Source of the DNA: Chloroflexi bacterium 54-19
GTDB taxonomy: Bacteria; Chloroflexota; Chloroflexia; Chloroheliales; Chloroheliaceae
Direction of reading: 5' to 3'
Assembly: GCA_001898225.1 (NCBI GenBank)
Contig: MKTJ01000092.1
Coordinates: 19,107 to 83,106, forward strand
DNA length: 64,000 nucleotides
The notes under the pieces were generated by a model that saw only the letters and a program-made list of their open reading frames with translations, was not told where the DNA came from and did not search any database. Both the position numbers and the translations under genes were made by a program. Positions within the stretch are counted from its first letter, which is position 1; the number at the start of each line of letters is the position of its first letter. Positions 25,641 to 34,463 of the stretch are shown here, in pieces.

Positions 25641-28076
25641 TTATTTCCAGCGCACCGTCAAAGTGTCGTCCAGGCGGGCATCCTTGCGTGAGGTCAGGGT
25701 AAACCGCTGGCCGTCCTGCTCTAGCGAAAAGTCCTCGCCCGGTTCGATGGCCCCGGCGGTTTCGAGGACTATAACGTCCTGCGGCTGGCTGAGCCGGAAC
25801 TCCACCGTATTTTCCTCGACTTTTACGATTTCCGCCGTCGAATAAACAATTTTGAGGCCGCCAAGAGTAACATCCTGGGGTAGGGCCAGGGCCGCTTTCC
25901 CGACCAGCCGCAGCGATTTCCCACCAAAGAGCGGCCTTTCGTTTCTTGAAAGATGCACTTCTTTTTCAAAACTGTCCAGGTTTAGCAGGTGCAGGAAGCG
26001 TTCGCCCTCGCCGGAAACGGTCGAGGTCATAAAGATACAGCCCTCCTGGTAATCGTGACGCAAAGCCGCCTTAACCCCTAACTGCTCGAAAATCTGCCGG
26101 AAGAACTCCACGTCACAGATATAAGCGGTCGCCAGGACCACCGCCCGGCCCTGACCGAGGGTTATATCGAAAGCGCAAGCCTCGTCCGTCCCTACCACCT
26201 TCAAAAGCGGTGTGGCACCGGTCTGGACCTGGGTCTGGACCCCGGTCGGCTCGAAGACCTGGGCGAAATGGGTCCGTTGTTCGGGCCGGGGCGCCAGCCA
26301 ACCCGTGTGATAGAGCGAAAGATAATAGAATGTGGATTCCCGCATGGTCTCCTTCACTTTGAGACCGAGCGCGTCCGCCAGGGTAGCGCAGGTCTGTCCC
26401 TCCATGTCGTATTGGGGCACCTCACCATAGAGCAAGATTTTCCCGCCCGCCTTCAGGTAGTCCACCAGTTTGGCCTGCACATTCCCCGCCATATAACTGG
26501 CTGATGGCACCACCAGCGCCGGGCAGGTCGCCGGGTCGAGCGGGTTATCCTGGATATTGACCGCCCCAAAGTTATAGCCGCCCAGCAGCATGGCCTTGAC
26601 CACCACTTCCCAGGCGTCCGGCCCCCGGAAAGCCCCCAGGTTGTCGCAGATTCCCTTCATCTTGAGACTGCCGGGATATTTCGATTCGGTCATGTAGTAG
26701 TCAGGGATAAAAGCGACACTTACCGGGTCGCGTTCTTCCCGCATCGCCGCCAGTTTATCACCCACCGCCATTAACGTTTTGACCGTCCGGGCCAGGCGCG
26801 GATAGGTATAGTTGAGTTCGCCTTCGGGGTTGACCGGGGCGGCGAACCCGTGCCGTTCCCCTGTAAAAGCGATGCGGTCGTTACCGTCGTGGGGCGGGTT
26901 ATCTAACTTGTAATTGATGCCCCCTGTAAAAAGATAATAATTTATAAGACGGTTGCCCTGCGCCACCGCCATGCGGGTCTTGAAGTCTACCGCTGCCGGG
27001 TCGTAATGGCCACCATAACCCCCGGCGTAGTCGCCACTCCCGGCCTCAAACTCAACCGAGGTCAGGGGCTGTTCAGGGCGGTTGGTCGCCTCGATAAAAG
27101 CGTTTATCAGGTACAAATCCTCAAAATTGGCAATTGTCAGGTCGCCCAGGTAGTGGTCCGAGCCCGCCAGGTAGCCGGGAGCCTGGGTGTAGGTCCGGTA
27201 CAACTGGCTGATGCCGATAGGGAAAGAAAAGCCGCGCCCGGCATCGGTCCCGTGAATGTTGATGATAAACGGCACGTCTTTAACGCCGAATTCCTCGGCA
27301 AAACCGCGCAACACCGCCACGTAGCGGGCGAACCGCTCGCGCATATAATGGCCCAGGTCGGTCATCAACTCCGCCGCGAAATTCTCCTGGGGCGAACGGA
27401 GTTCTTCATTGCGAATAATCGAGTTGTCCAGCGAAAAGGGGTAGCGCGTCTTTAGAACTTCCGCCGGGTAGCCTTTCTTTAACCACTTTACGAAGTCGTC
27501 CAAAAGAGCGTTGGTCAGGTCGGGGCTATTGGTAACCCAGGAGAGCATGCCGATTTCGTTGTCGAGCTGGACCGCGATTATATTACCGCCGTTCTGGTTA
27601 AGACGAGGCCGGATAACCCCCATCACCGCTTTGTACCAGTGGCGGGCTTCGGCCAGGAACCCCGGTGCGAGATAATCCACCGTCCGGCTGTGGACCAGTT
27701 TGCCGTCCCAGCTAACCGGGACGATTTCGGGATGTTTGTCGTAGACCCAGTAGGGCAACCCTTCATTTTTCATTTCGGCCATGATAAAGGGACCGGGCCG
27801 GGCCAGAAAATAAAGGTCGTTCTCTTTACAGAGGTCTATAAACGCGCCCAGGTCGAGTTCGGGCCGGGTGCTTTCGGTTAAGTCAATCTCACCCTCGACA
27901 GGTTCGTGGCAGAGCCAGGGGATATAGGAGGCGACCGCGTTACAACCGGCGGCTTTGAGCCTGGCGATTCGGTCGGCCCATTCCTCTTTTTTGAGCCGGA
28001 AATAGTGAATCTCCCCACCGATAAGCAACCGGGGTTTGCCGTCAATCAAAAACTGCTTGTTTTTTATATCAATCAC
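25641..28076 (-). CDS. GH35 family beta-galactosidase-like glycoside hydrolase
   Basis: Hydrolyses terminal beta-galactosides or related sugars. The N-terminus has the GH35 opening FLIDGKPRLLIGGEIHYFR and ARLKAAGCNAVASYIPW. The likely acid/base Glu is in QLDNEIGML and the nucleophile Glu in SVEFEAGSGDY. C-terminal residues 550 onward form beta-rich accessory domains. No signal peptide, so it is cytoplasmic. The frame runs up to ATG 28157, but GTG at 28076 (811 aa) is preceded by AAAGGAG at a good distance and starts right at the family N-terminus, so I choose it. It is divergent from an ABC importer, suggesting uptake and intracellular cleavage of galactosides. Confidence 0.9.
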   Translation of the reverse strand: MIDIKNKQFLIDGKPRLLIGGEIHYFRLKKEEWADRIARLKAAGCNAVASYIPWLCHEPVEGEIDLTESTRPELDLGAFIDLCKENDLYFLARPGPFIMAEMKNEGLPYWVYDKHPEIVPVSWDGKLVHSRTVDYLAPGFLAEARHWYKAVMGVIRPRLNQNGGNIIAVQLDNEIGMLSWVTNSPDLTNALLDDFVKWLKKGYPAEVLKTRYPFSLDNSIIRNEELRSPQENFAAELMTDLGHYMRERFARYVAVLRGFAEEFGVKDVPFIINIHGTDAGRGFSFPIGISQLYRTYTQAPGYLAGSDHYLGDLTIANFEDLYLINAFIEATNRPEQPLTSVEFEAGSGDYAGGYGGHYDPAAVDFKTRMAVAQGNRLINYYLFTGGINYKLDNPPHDGNDRIAFTGERHGFAAPVNPEGELNYTYPRLARTVKTLMAVGDKLAAMREERDPVSVAFIPDYYMTESKYPGSLKMKGICDNLGAFRGPDAWEVVVKAMLLGGYNFGAVNIQDNPLDPATCPALVVPSASYMAGNVQAKLVDYLKAGGKILLYGEVPQYDMEGQTCATLADALGLKVKETMRESTFYYLSLYHTGWLAPRPEQRTHFAQVFEPTGVQTQVQTGATPLLKVVGTDEACAFDITLGQGRAVVLATAYICDVEFFRQIFEQLGVKAALRHDYQEGCIFMTSTVSGEGERFLHLLNLDSFEKEVHLSRNERPLFGGKSLRLVGKAALALPQDVTLGGLKIVYSTAEIVKVEENTVEFRLSQPQDVIVLETAGAIEPGEDFSLEQDGQRFTLTSRKDARLDDTLTVRWK

Positions 28077-28402
28077 GAGCCCTGGCTCCTTTACACATGT
28101 CGCCGGGAGAACCGCCCGGCAACCGGATTCTTTTTGATTTTGAATATATTCCATCAAAAAACAGGCCAGGGCAAGCTAACTATTTGCTTTTATCTAAGCA
28201 AATTCTGTTAAAAGGCGCCAAAAGGAGGTTATTTTTAATATAAAGGCACGCTTTGTGCATACTCAATTTTTCAATTCGGAAAAACCCTGGGAATTTAATT
28301 CTGTTCAAAGCGCCAGCCTCATTCCGCAGGGTTCGAAAACCAGGCAAGAAATACAAAAAGAGGACTACATAGTCTCCTTTCCGTTTACGAGGAGGTAAGC
28401 TG
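28077..28402. other. Divergent control region between GH35 and the ABC importer
   Basis: About 326 bp holding regulatory sequence for both directions. It contains the palindrome at 28182-28203 and an unexplained AAAGGAGG at 28221-28228. A 47-codon GTG frame at 28255-28398 ends inside the ribosome binding site of the next gene and is not called. Confidence 0.45.
28182..28203. promoter_or_regulatory. Candidate operator palindrome
   Basis: Perfect 8-bp arms ATTTGCTT (28182-28189) and AAGCAAAT (28196-28203) around a 6-nt spacer, located between two divergent carbohydrate-type genes. The size and symmetry fit a dimeric repressor site. No regulator gene is adjacent, so this is inference. Confidence 0.4.
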
Positions 28403-30100
28403 ATGCCCCACCGACGTATGGGTTTCTTTCTTATACCCCTGGTGGCCCTATCCCTTTTACTGGCCGCCTGCGGAGATATAGGAAATGAAAAAATCCCTGG
28501 GTCAGAGAATTATCCCGCAACCAACGCTAACGGCGAAGTTATGATTGACCATCTCGACTTTGGCGCGTTTGGCGGTGGCAGTAATCCCCAGGTGAATTAC
28601 AACCCTTTCTCACCAAACGTATTATCTTCCGCCTATATCTTTGAGCCTTTGATGGTAATGGATAACTATTCCTGCCAGTTGCACCCCTGGCTGGCGACCG
28701 CCTCAAACTGGCAAGACCCCCAGACCCTCCAATTTACCATCCGGGACGGCGTGAAGTGGAATGACGGGCAGCCTTTTAGCGCCGATGACGTCGTCTATAC
28801 TTTTAACCTGACCAAGAAAGTGCCCGCTTTTGATAGCACGGGGGTCTGGCAAGCCCTGGATAGTGTTTCCAACCAGGGGAACATTGTCACTTTCAAGTTC
28901 AAAGAGCCTTCCTCCCAGATGTTGAGCAAGGTCGCGGCCCAGCTTATTGTGCCAAAACATGTCTGGGAAACGGTGGACGACCCGGTGAAGTTCACCAACG
29001 ATAAAGCGGTGGGCACCGGCCCCTATATGCCGACCAGCTTTAACGGGCGTCTGCTCGTACTGGGGATAAACCAGAACTACTGGCAGGTAGATAAGCTCCG
29101 AGTGAACCAACTGGTCTTTCACCGGACCGAAGGCGGTAGCTCGGTGGACCAGCTAAACCTGGCCCAGGGCAAATACGACACCAACGCCATGTTTATTCCC
29201 AATATCCAGTCAGTCTTCGTGGATAAAGACCCCGACCATAACTTTTACTGGTTCCCGCCCGGCGGCGCGATTAGCCTCGGTTTTAACCTGACCAAAGCGC
29301 CTTTTAACGATGTCGAGTTCAGGAAAGCCATGTCCTACGCGATTGACCGGGACGCAATTGCGAACAAAGCCGAGTACGGTTATGTGAAAACGGCCAGCCA
29401 GACCGGGTTGGTGCTGCCCGGCCAGAAGGATTGGCTCGACCCCTCGATTCAGAACCAGGGGATGATTGGCTACGACCCCAAACAGGCCGCCGCTATCCTG
29501 GAAAAGGCCGGGTACAAAAAGAACGGCAGCGGCCAGTTGACCGGCAAGGACGGCCAGCCGATTGAGATTAACTTTGAGGTCCAGAACGGCTATACCGACT
29601 GGATCCAGGCTGCCCAGATTATTCAGCAAAATTTGAGGGCGCTCGGTATCACGGTTAACGTGACGACCCCGGCGGCGGAAAACGTCGAAAGCGACCGCGC
29701 CAACGGGCGTTTCGACCTCGTTTATGACGTGCATGGCGGCTCGTGCAACATGTACGATAACTATTTCCTGCCACTCAGCAGCAAACAGAGCGCCGAAATT
29801 GGCAAACCGGCGGCTTCGAACTTTATTCGCTGGCAAGACCCGAACACCGATAAGCTGATTGACCAGTTGCGTTCGGCGACCAGCGAGGAAGACCAGAAGC
29901 CTATCGTTTACCAGCTTCAAAAGATTATGATGGACCAACTTCCGACCGTCCCGCTCTGGTACGGTGGGGTCTGGTTCCAGTACACCACCAACCGGGCGAC
30001 CGGCTGGCCTAACGCCGATAACCCTTACGCCAAGCCAACTGACAACCTGCTGATTATTACGAGCCTGAAACCCAGCCCGGATTACAAACCACCTCAATAA
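28403..30100 (+). CDS. Oligopeptide/oligosaccharide-type ABC transporter substrate-binding lipoprotein (SBP_bac_5)
   Basis: A 565-aa extracellular binding lipoprotein. Residues 1-23 are a signal peptide ending LLLAAC, giving lipidated Cys24. SBP family 5 features follow: FEPLMVMDNYSCQLHPWLATASNW (in parts), IRDGVKWNDGQPFSADDVVYTF, GTGPYMPTSF and DVEFRKAMSYAIDRDAIA. These proteins bind oligopeptides, but several bind beta-linked oligosaccharides. The divergent GH35 gene favours a sugar ligand here. The start is strongly supported by GAGGAGG. It leads a run with two permeases and a fused ATPase; a dispersed repeat lies between it and the first permease. Confidence 0.92.
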   Translation: MPHRRMGFFLIPLVALSLLLAACGDIGNEKIPGSENYPATNANGEVMIDHLDFGAFGGGSNPQVNYNPFSPNVLSSAYIFEPLMVMDNYSCQLHPWLATASNWQDPQTLQFTIRDGVKWNDGQPFSADDVVYTFNLTKKVPAFDSTGVWQALDSVSNQGNIVTFKFKEPSSQMLSKVAAQLIVPKHVWETVDDPVKFTNDKAVGTGPYMPTSFNGRLLVLGINQNYWQVDKLRVNQLVFHRTEGGSSVDQLNLAQGKYDTNAMFIPNIQSVFVDKDPDHNFYWFPPGGAISLGFNLTKAPFNDVEFRKAMSYAIDRDAIANKAEYGYVKTASQTGLVLPGQKDWLDPSIQNQGMIGYDPKQAAAILEKAGYKKNGSGQLTGKDGQPIEINFEVQNGYTDWIQAAQIIQQNLRALGITVNVTTPAAENVESDRANGRFDLVYDVHGGSCNMYDNYFLPLSSKQSAEIGKPAASNFIRWQDPNTDKLIDQLRSATSEEDQKPIVYQLQKIMMDQLPTVPLWYGGVWFQYTTNRATGWPNADNPYAKPTDNLLIITSLKPSPDYKPPQ

Positions 30101-30113
30101 CATCCCTAACCCT

Positions 30114-30223
30114 GTCATTCCGAGCGCAGTCGCACGGCGTTAGTCGAGGATTCTCGGTTACACCCACCCTCGACCGTGATATTGTCCACCGGACCGGAGA
30201 TCCTTCGCTGCGCTCAGGATGAC
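30114..30223 (+). mobile_element. Dispersed intergenic repeat, copy C
   Basis: A 110-bp element with imperfect 16-bp inverted ends: GTCATTCCGAGCGCAG at 30114-30129 and CTGCGCTCAGGATGAC at 30208-30223 (14 of 16 positions pair). It contains the family core ATTGTCCACCGGACCGG near 30181. It sits inside the transporter operon, between the binding protein and permease genes, so it becomes part of the mRNA and can fold into a hairpin there. Confidence 0.7.
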
Positions 30224-30338
30224 TTAAGTGGTGTTGAAGTGGTTTTAATGGGAAAAAATCCGGCCCAAGGCCGGACAGGCTTAAAAGTACCCCTGGGAGG
30301 TGTGGTTGGCCTGGGGGGTTCGACGAGGAACTGTTATT

Positions 30339-31334
30339 ATGCGTTATTTCATTCGCCGGTTTTTGTTTTTCCTGCTGACCCTGTGGGCAGCCGTTACGCT
30401 CAACTTTCTTATCCCGCGCATGCAGCCGGGCGACCCGGCCCAGGCGATTGTCTCGAAACTGACGGGGCAGAACGCCGCCGTGGACCCGGCCCAACTGGCG
30501 GCGGTCCGGTCCATGCTCGGTACGCCCAACGGCAACTTCTTCCAGCAATACCTGGATTACCTGGGCAACCTCCTGACCCTGAATTTCGGCCTGTCGTACA
30601 GCTACTACCCCTATTCTGTCCTGCATATGGTCGGACAGGCCCTGCTGTGGACCGTCCTGCTGGTCGGCGTGACCCAGATTATCGGCTTCGTGGTTGGGAC
30701 GCTGCTCGGCACCTACGCGGCCTGGAAACGCAATAGCTTCGTAGATACCATCTTGAGCGTGGGTCTTAGTTTTGTCGGCACGTTGCCGTTCTTCTGGATT
30801 GCTTTGTTGCTGCTCTTTATCTTTTCGTTCGTGCTGGGCTGGCTCCCGGCGGCAGGCGGTTACGGCGAAACGGCAGTCCCAGGGTTTACCTGGCAATATA
30901 TCGGGGACATCCTCTATCACAGCATTCTGCCCGCCGTAGCCATTTTGATAACGGCCCCGATTGGCTGGGTGCTCGGAATGCGCAACAACATGATTCAAAC
31001 TCTGCGCGAGGACTATACCCGCCTGGCCCAGGCCAAAGGGCTCAAACCCTGGAAAGTGGCGGTCTTCTATAGCGCCCGCAACGCCATCCTGCCAAACGTC
31101 ACCGGCTTTGCGATTTCGCTCGGCGGTATCCTGGGCGGCGTGGTGCTGGTCGAAACGGTCTTCGATTATCCGGGAATGGGCCGCTTGCTTTTTGAGGCGG
31201 TCGGCAACAAGGATTACCCGCTGATGCAGGCCCTGTTCCTCTTTACCACGGTCGGCGTCCTGATAGCGAACCTGATTGCCGATGTTCTCTACGGCTTCCT
31301 GGACCCGCGAGTACGGAAAGGAGCGCAAGCCTGA
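30339..31334 (+). CDS. dppB: ABC transporter permease, DppB/OppB type
   Basis: A 331-aa inner-membrane permease with six helices. The N-terminal MRYFIRRFLFFLLTLWAAVT is the typical opening, with RMQPGDPAQAI following. The EAA-like cytoplasmic loop is visible as DYTRLAQAKGLKPWKVAVF, and the LVETVFDYPGMGRLL segment closes the domain. I choose ATG 30339 because GACGAGGA lies upstream; a longer frame back to 30300 would add 13 residues with no family match. The end overlaps the next permease start by one base (TGATG), so translation is coupled. Confidence 0.92.
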   Translation: MRYFIRRFLFFLLTLWAAVTLNFLIPRMQPGDPAQAIVSKLTGQNAAVDPAQLAAVRSMLGTPNGNFFQQYLDYLGNLLTLNFGLSYSYYPYSVLHMVGQALLWTVLLVGVTQIIGFVVGTLLGTYAAWKRNSFVDTILSVGLSFVGTLPFFWIALLLLFIFSFVLGWLPAAGGYGETAVPGFTWQYIGDILYHSILPAVAILITAPIGWVLGMRNNMIQTLREDYTRLAQAKGLKPWKVAVFYSARNAILPNVTGFAISLGGILGGVVLVETVFDYPGMGRLLFEAVGNKDYPLMQALFLFTTVGVLIANLIADVLYGFLDPRVRKGAQA

Positions 31335-32422
31335 TGGATTCACCCCAAATGGATATGCCTAAATTCAGGCGGAAGAAAGGTTCCCTTTCGGACGAAACGT
31401 CCCTTGATAACCAGCCGGCCCTGGCCGGGACCAACCAGGGAACTACACCCCTGACGGCTATGCCAGGCGCGCTGCCGGATGACCACCAGCCCGCTACCCG
31501 CCAGAAATTGCAGGAAATCCCTGCTCCCGGCGAGAGCGTCCGGGATGACGTGGCGGCTTCCTCGACACGGGCCCGGTTCCGCACCCCCGAATGGTTCCAG
31601 ATTGTCTGGAGCAACAACAAGGCGCGGGTCGGGATTATCATGCTGGCTTTCTTCGTGCTGGTGGCGATTTTCGCCCCCTGGATTGCACCCTACGACCCGC
31701 AGGACAGCACCTTCCTGGGGGCGCAGGCCCCTAGCTGGCAACACTGGCTCGGTACGACCCAGGCCGGGCAGGATGTCTTCTCACAATTAATCTATGGCAC
31801 CCGCACCTCCCTGATTGTAGGAGCCCTGGCGGGACTGCTGGCAACTTTCCTGGCCCTCATAATCGGCATGACCGCCGGGTATTTGCAGGGCTGGGTCGAT
31901 GATGTGCTGTCATTCTTTATCAACCTCGGCCTGGTTATCCCGGCCCTGCCGCTGATGATTTCGATTGCGGCCTACGCCCCGGTGCGCGGTATCACGATTA
32001 TCATCTTCGTGATTGGGCTGACCGGGTGGGCCTGGGGCGCACGTTTCAAACGGGCCCAGGTTATCTCCTTGCGGACCCGCGACTATATCACCGCTGCCAA
32101 ATTCGCCGGGGACGGACCCTTCCGTATCATCTTTAAGGAAGTGATGCCGAACATGATGTCGCTGGTCGTCCTGAGTTACATCAGCGCAGCGAACGGGGCT
32201 ATCGGGGCCGAGGCCGGTCTCGAATTTCTCGGCCTGGGCGACCCCAACACGGTTAGCTGGGGCACCATGCTTTATTGGGCCAACAACGGCGGCGCGCTCG
32301 TCACGGGGCAGTGGGCCTGGCTGATTGCCCCCGGTCTGGCCCTGGCTTTCTTGACGACGGCCCTGGTCCTGATCAACTTCGGGGTTGATGCCTTGAGCAA
32401 TCCGCAACTGAGGGAGGAATAG
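31334..32422 (+). CDS. dppC: ABC transporter permease, DppC/OppC type
   Basis: A 362-aa permease, partner of the preceding DppB-like protein. The first about 95 residues are a hydrophilic Pro/Thr/Asp-rich cytoplasmic extension, longer than usual. The transmembrane part begins at KARVGIIMLAFFVLVAIFAPW and includes HWLGTTQAGQDVFSQLIYGT, the EAA loop DYITAAKFAGDGPFRII and FLGLGDPNTVSWG, all standard. It overlaps dppB by one base and is followed after 3 bp by the fused ATPase. Confidence 0.92.
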   Translation: MDSPQMDMPKFRRKKGSLSDETSLDNQPALAGTNQGTTPLTAMPGALPDDHQPATRQKLQEIPAPGESVRDDVAASSTRARFRTPEWFQIVWSNNKARVGIIMLAFFVLVAIFAPWIAPYDPQDSTFLGAQAPSWQHWLGTTQAGQDVFSQLIYGTRTSLIVGALAGLLATFLALIIGMTAGYLQGWVDDVLSFFINLGLVIPALPLMISIAAYAPVRGITIIIFVIGLTGWAWGARFKRAQVISLRTRDYITAAKFAGDGPFRIIFKEVMPNMMSLVVLSYISAANGAIGAEAGLEFLGLGDPNTVSWGTMLYWANNGGALVTGQWAWLIAPGLALAFLTTALVLINFGVDALSNPQLREE

Positions 32423-32425
32423 AAA

Positions 32426-34276
32426 ATGGCCTTGCTTGAAGTAGACAACCTGGATATAACCTACGCCACCAAGTCCCGCCCGCCTTTGCAGGCCGTCCGC
32501 AAAGTGACTTTCCAGGTGAACGAAGGCGAGTTTATCGGCCTGGTCGGGGAGTCTGGTAGCGGCAAATCGACCCTTGGTAACGCCATCCTGCGGCTGTTAC
32601 AGCCGCCCGGTGTCATTACCGGGGGCAGCGTCAAATTCATGGGCAAGGATATAACAACCATGCCCGAAGAAGAACTCCGTAAGATGCGTTGGAACGATTT
32701 CTCGACCGTCTTCCAGAGCAGTATGAACTCGCTCAACCCGGTCATGCGGCTGGAAAACCAGTTCAAAGACGTGATGCAGGAAAAGACCAAAATGAGCGAT
32801 GAGGAAATCCATAACAAGATTTCGCAGTTGTTCGAGATGGTCAAAATCGACCCTTCTTTCATGCGGTTCTACCCGCACGAGTTATCGGGCGGCATGAAAC
32901 AGCGCGTGGCGTTGGCCCTGGCGCTGGCCCTCGAACCGAAGTTCGTCCTGCTGGACGAGCCGACCACCGGCCTGGACGTGCTGGTCCAGAAGGAAATCAT
33001 GGCGAACCTGCGGACTTTGCAAAAAGAACTGGGGTTCGCGGTCCTGCTTATCAGTCACGACCTGGGAACAGTCCTCGAAGTGTCGGACCGGGTGCTGGTG
33101 ATGTACGCCGGAGAGTTAGTCGAGGAACAGGCCGCCCAAACCATGCTCAAAAACCCGATTCACCCCTACACCGACGGTCTGCTGGGTTCTTACGCCGACC
33201 CCGCCGCCGAGGAGGTTGAGATTACCTATATTCCGGGCCGTCCGCCGGACTTGACCAAACCGCCCCAGGCCTGCCCGTTCGCGCCGCGCTGCCCGGAGGC
33301 TATCTCGATTTGCCACCAGGAGAAACCGCCTTTCGTAAAGATGTGGGACGGCGAGGCGGCCTGCTGGGTCGCCCAGCAACAGTGGGAAGAAAAACTCAAA
33401 ACCCGCACCCGGCAGGCCGAAGAAGGGCCGGAGTTTTCCGAAGCAGCCTTCTCCGAGGCCAGTTCACACAAAGCCGAAACCAGGACTGGCGACGAAGTAT
33501 TGCAGGTCGAGAAAATCTTTAAGAATTACAAGCGGCGGCAGGGTTTCAAGACCTCCGAGGTGCGGGCGGTTGCGGACGTGTCGTTTACCCTTAAGGCCGG
33601 GTATGTCACCGGGCTGGTCGGGCAGAGCGGCAGCGGCAAAAGCACCATCGCCCGCCTCATTACCGGGGTGGAAAAGCCGGACAGCGGCGAAATCCGTTTC
33701 GGCCAGACGCGAGTGGACAAACTGGGCGGCGGTTCCCTGCATAAGTACCGCAAAGAGGTCCAGTATGTCTTTCAGGACCCCTTCTCGGCCCTGAACCCGG
33801 CCTCAACCATCCAGGACATCCTGGTACGGCCCCTGGTCAACTATCAGCGTCTCAAAAGTGGGGAAGCCAAAGCTAAAGTACTCGAACTCCTCGAAACGGT
33901 GGGTCTTTCCCCGGCGGAGCAGTTCGTAACCAAGCGGCCTCACCAGTTATCCGGTGGGCAGCGCCAGCGTGTCGTAGTGGCGCGGGCCCTCGCCCCGGAG
34001 CCGAGTATAATCGTGGCGGACGAGCCGATTTCAATGCTGGACGTGTCCATCCGGGCCGAAATCCTTCAGCTTCTCGATAAATTGGTGCGGGAGCGCCGGA
34101 TAGCCATGCTCTACATCACCCACGACCTTTTGAGCGCCCGGCTTCTTTCGGACGAAATCCTGGTGTTGCACGACGGTGAGGTGGTCGAGCGCGGCCCGGC
34201 CAAGCAAATCATCATGCACCCGACCGACGAGTATACTCACGAACTGCTGGAAGCAATCCCGGCTTTGCAAAGGTAA
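32426..34276 (+). CDS. Fused double ABC ATPase (DppD-DppF fusion)
   Basis: A 616-aa ATPase combining the two nucleotide-binding subunits of a peptide-type importer. Half one: Walker A GESGSGKST at 41-49, LSGGMKQR around 153-160, Walker B FVLLDEPT. It is followed by an oligopeptide-transporter C-terminal domain with the cysteine pattern CPFAPRCP (283-290) and two further cysteines. Half two: Walker A GQSGSGKST at 399-407, LSGGQRQR and IIVADEPIS. The linker between them (about 320-355) is Glu/Ser-rich. Usual systems encode two proteins; GsiA/YejF are fused in the same way. Starts 3 bp after dppC with GGGAGGAA. The operon probably ends here. Confidence 0.93.
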   Translation: MALLEVDNLDITYATKSRPPLQAVRKVTFQVNEGEFIGLVGESGSGKSTLGNAILRLLQPPGVITGGSVKFMGKDITTMPEEELRKMRWNDFSTVFQSSMNSLNPVMRLENQFKDVMQEKTKMSDEEIHNKISQLFEMVKIDPSFMRFYPHELSGGMKQRVALALALALEPKFVLLDEPTTGLDVLVQKEIMANLRTLQKELGFAVLLISHDLGTVLEVSDRVLVMYAGELVEEQAAQTMLKNPIHPYTDGLLGSYADPAAEEVEITYIPGRPPDLTKPPQACPFAPRCPEAISICHQEKPPFVKMWDGEAACWVAQQQWEEKLKTRTRQAEEGPEFSEAAFSEASSHKAETRTGDEVLQVEKIFKNYKRRQGFKTSEVRAVADVSFTLKAGYVTGLVGQSGSGKSTIARLITGVEKPDSGEIRFGQTRVDKLGGGSLHKYRKEVQYVFQDPFSALNPASTIQDILVRPLVNYQRLKSGEAKAKVLELLETVGLSPAEQFVTKRPHQLSGGQRQRVVVARALAPEPSIIVADEPISMLDVSIRAEILQLLDKLVRERRIAMLYITHDLLSARLLSDEILVLHDGEVVERGPAKQIIMHPTDEYTHELLEAIPALQR

Positions 34277-34294
34277 TTTTTTAAAACCGTTACC

Positions 34295-34318
34295 GTTCAC
34301 CCTGAAATTAGGGTGAAC
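34295..34318 (+). terminator. Hairpin after the fused ATPase gene
   Basis: GTTCACCCT (34295-34303) and AGGGTGAAC (34310-34318) form a perfect 9-bp stem with a 6-nt loop, 18 nt after the stop codon. No T tract follows, so it may be an mRNA-stabilising hairpin or a factor-dependent terminator. Confidence 0.45.
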
Positions 34319-34463
34319 TACCGTATCCTAATACCCTTTTAATCCGGTCTTATTGCGCGGCCTGGGTTGAAGTGCTAAACTCAATCCAGGCAATTTATTG
34401 TCCTGTATGCTGTTGATTCCTTCAGAATTTACAAAACTCAAGCTTTGATACCTTTCACTAAAC

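Noticed and set aside
24475..25641. Minus-strand frame (388 codons) opposite the hybrid kinase
   Set aside because: Shadow frame; kinase domains on the plus strand are complete.
28255..28398. 47-codon GTG frame between GH35 and the binding protein
   Set aside because: The only strong upstream AAAGGAGG is 27 nt away and its stop falls in the next gene's ribosome binding site. Peptide has no recognisable feature.
30057..31343. Long minus-strand frame (428 codons) opposite dppB
   Set aside because: Shadow of a GC-rich gene in the opposite strand; the plus-strand permease is unmistakable.
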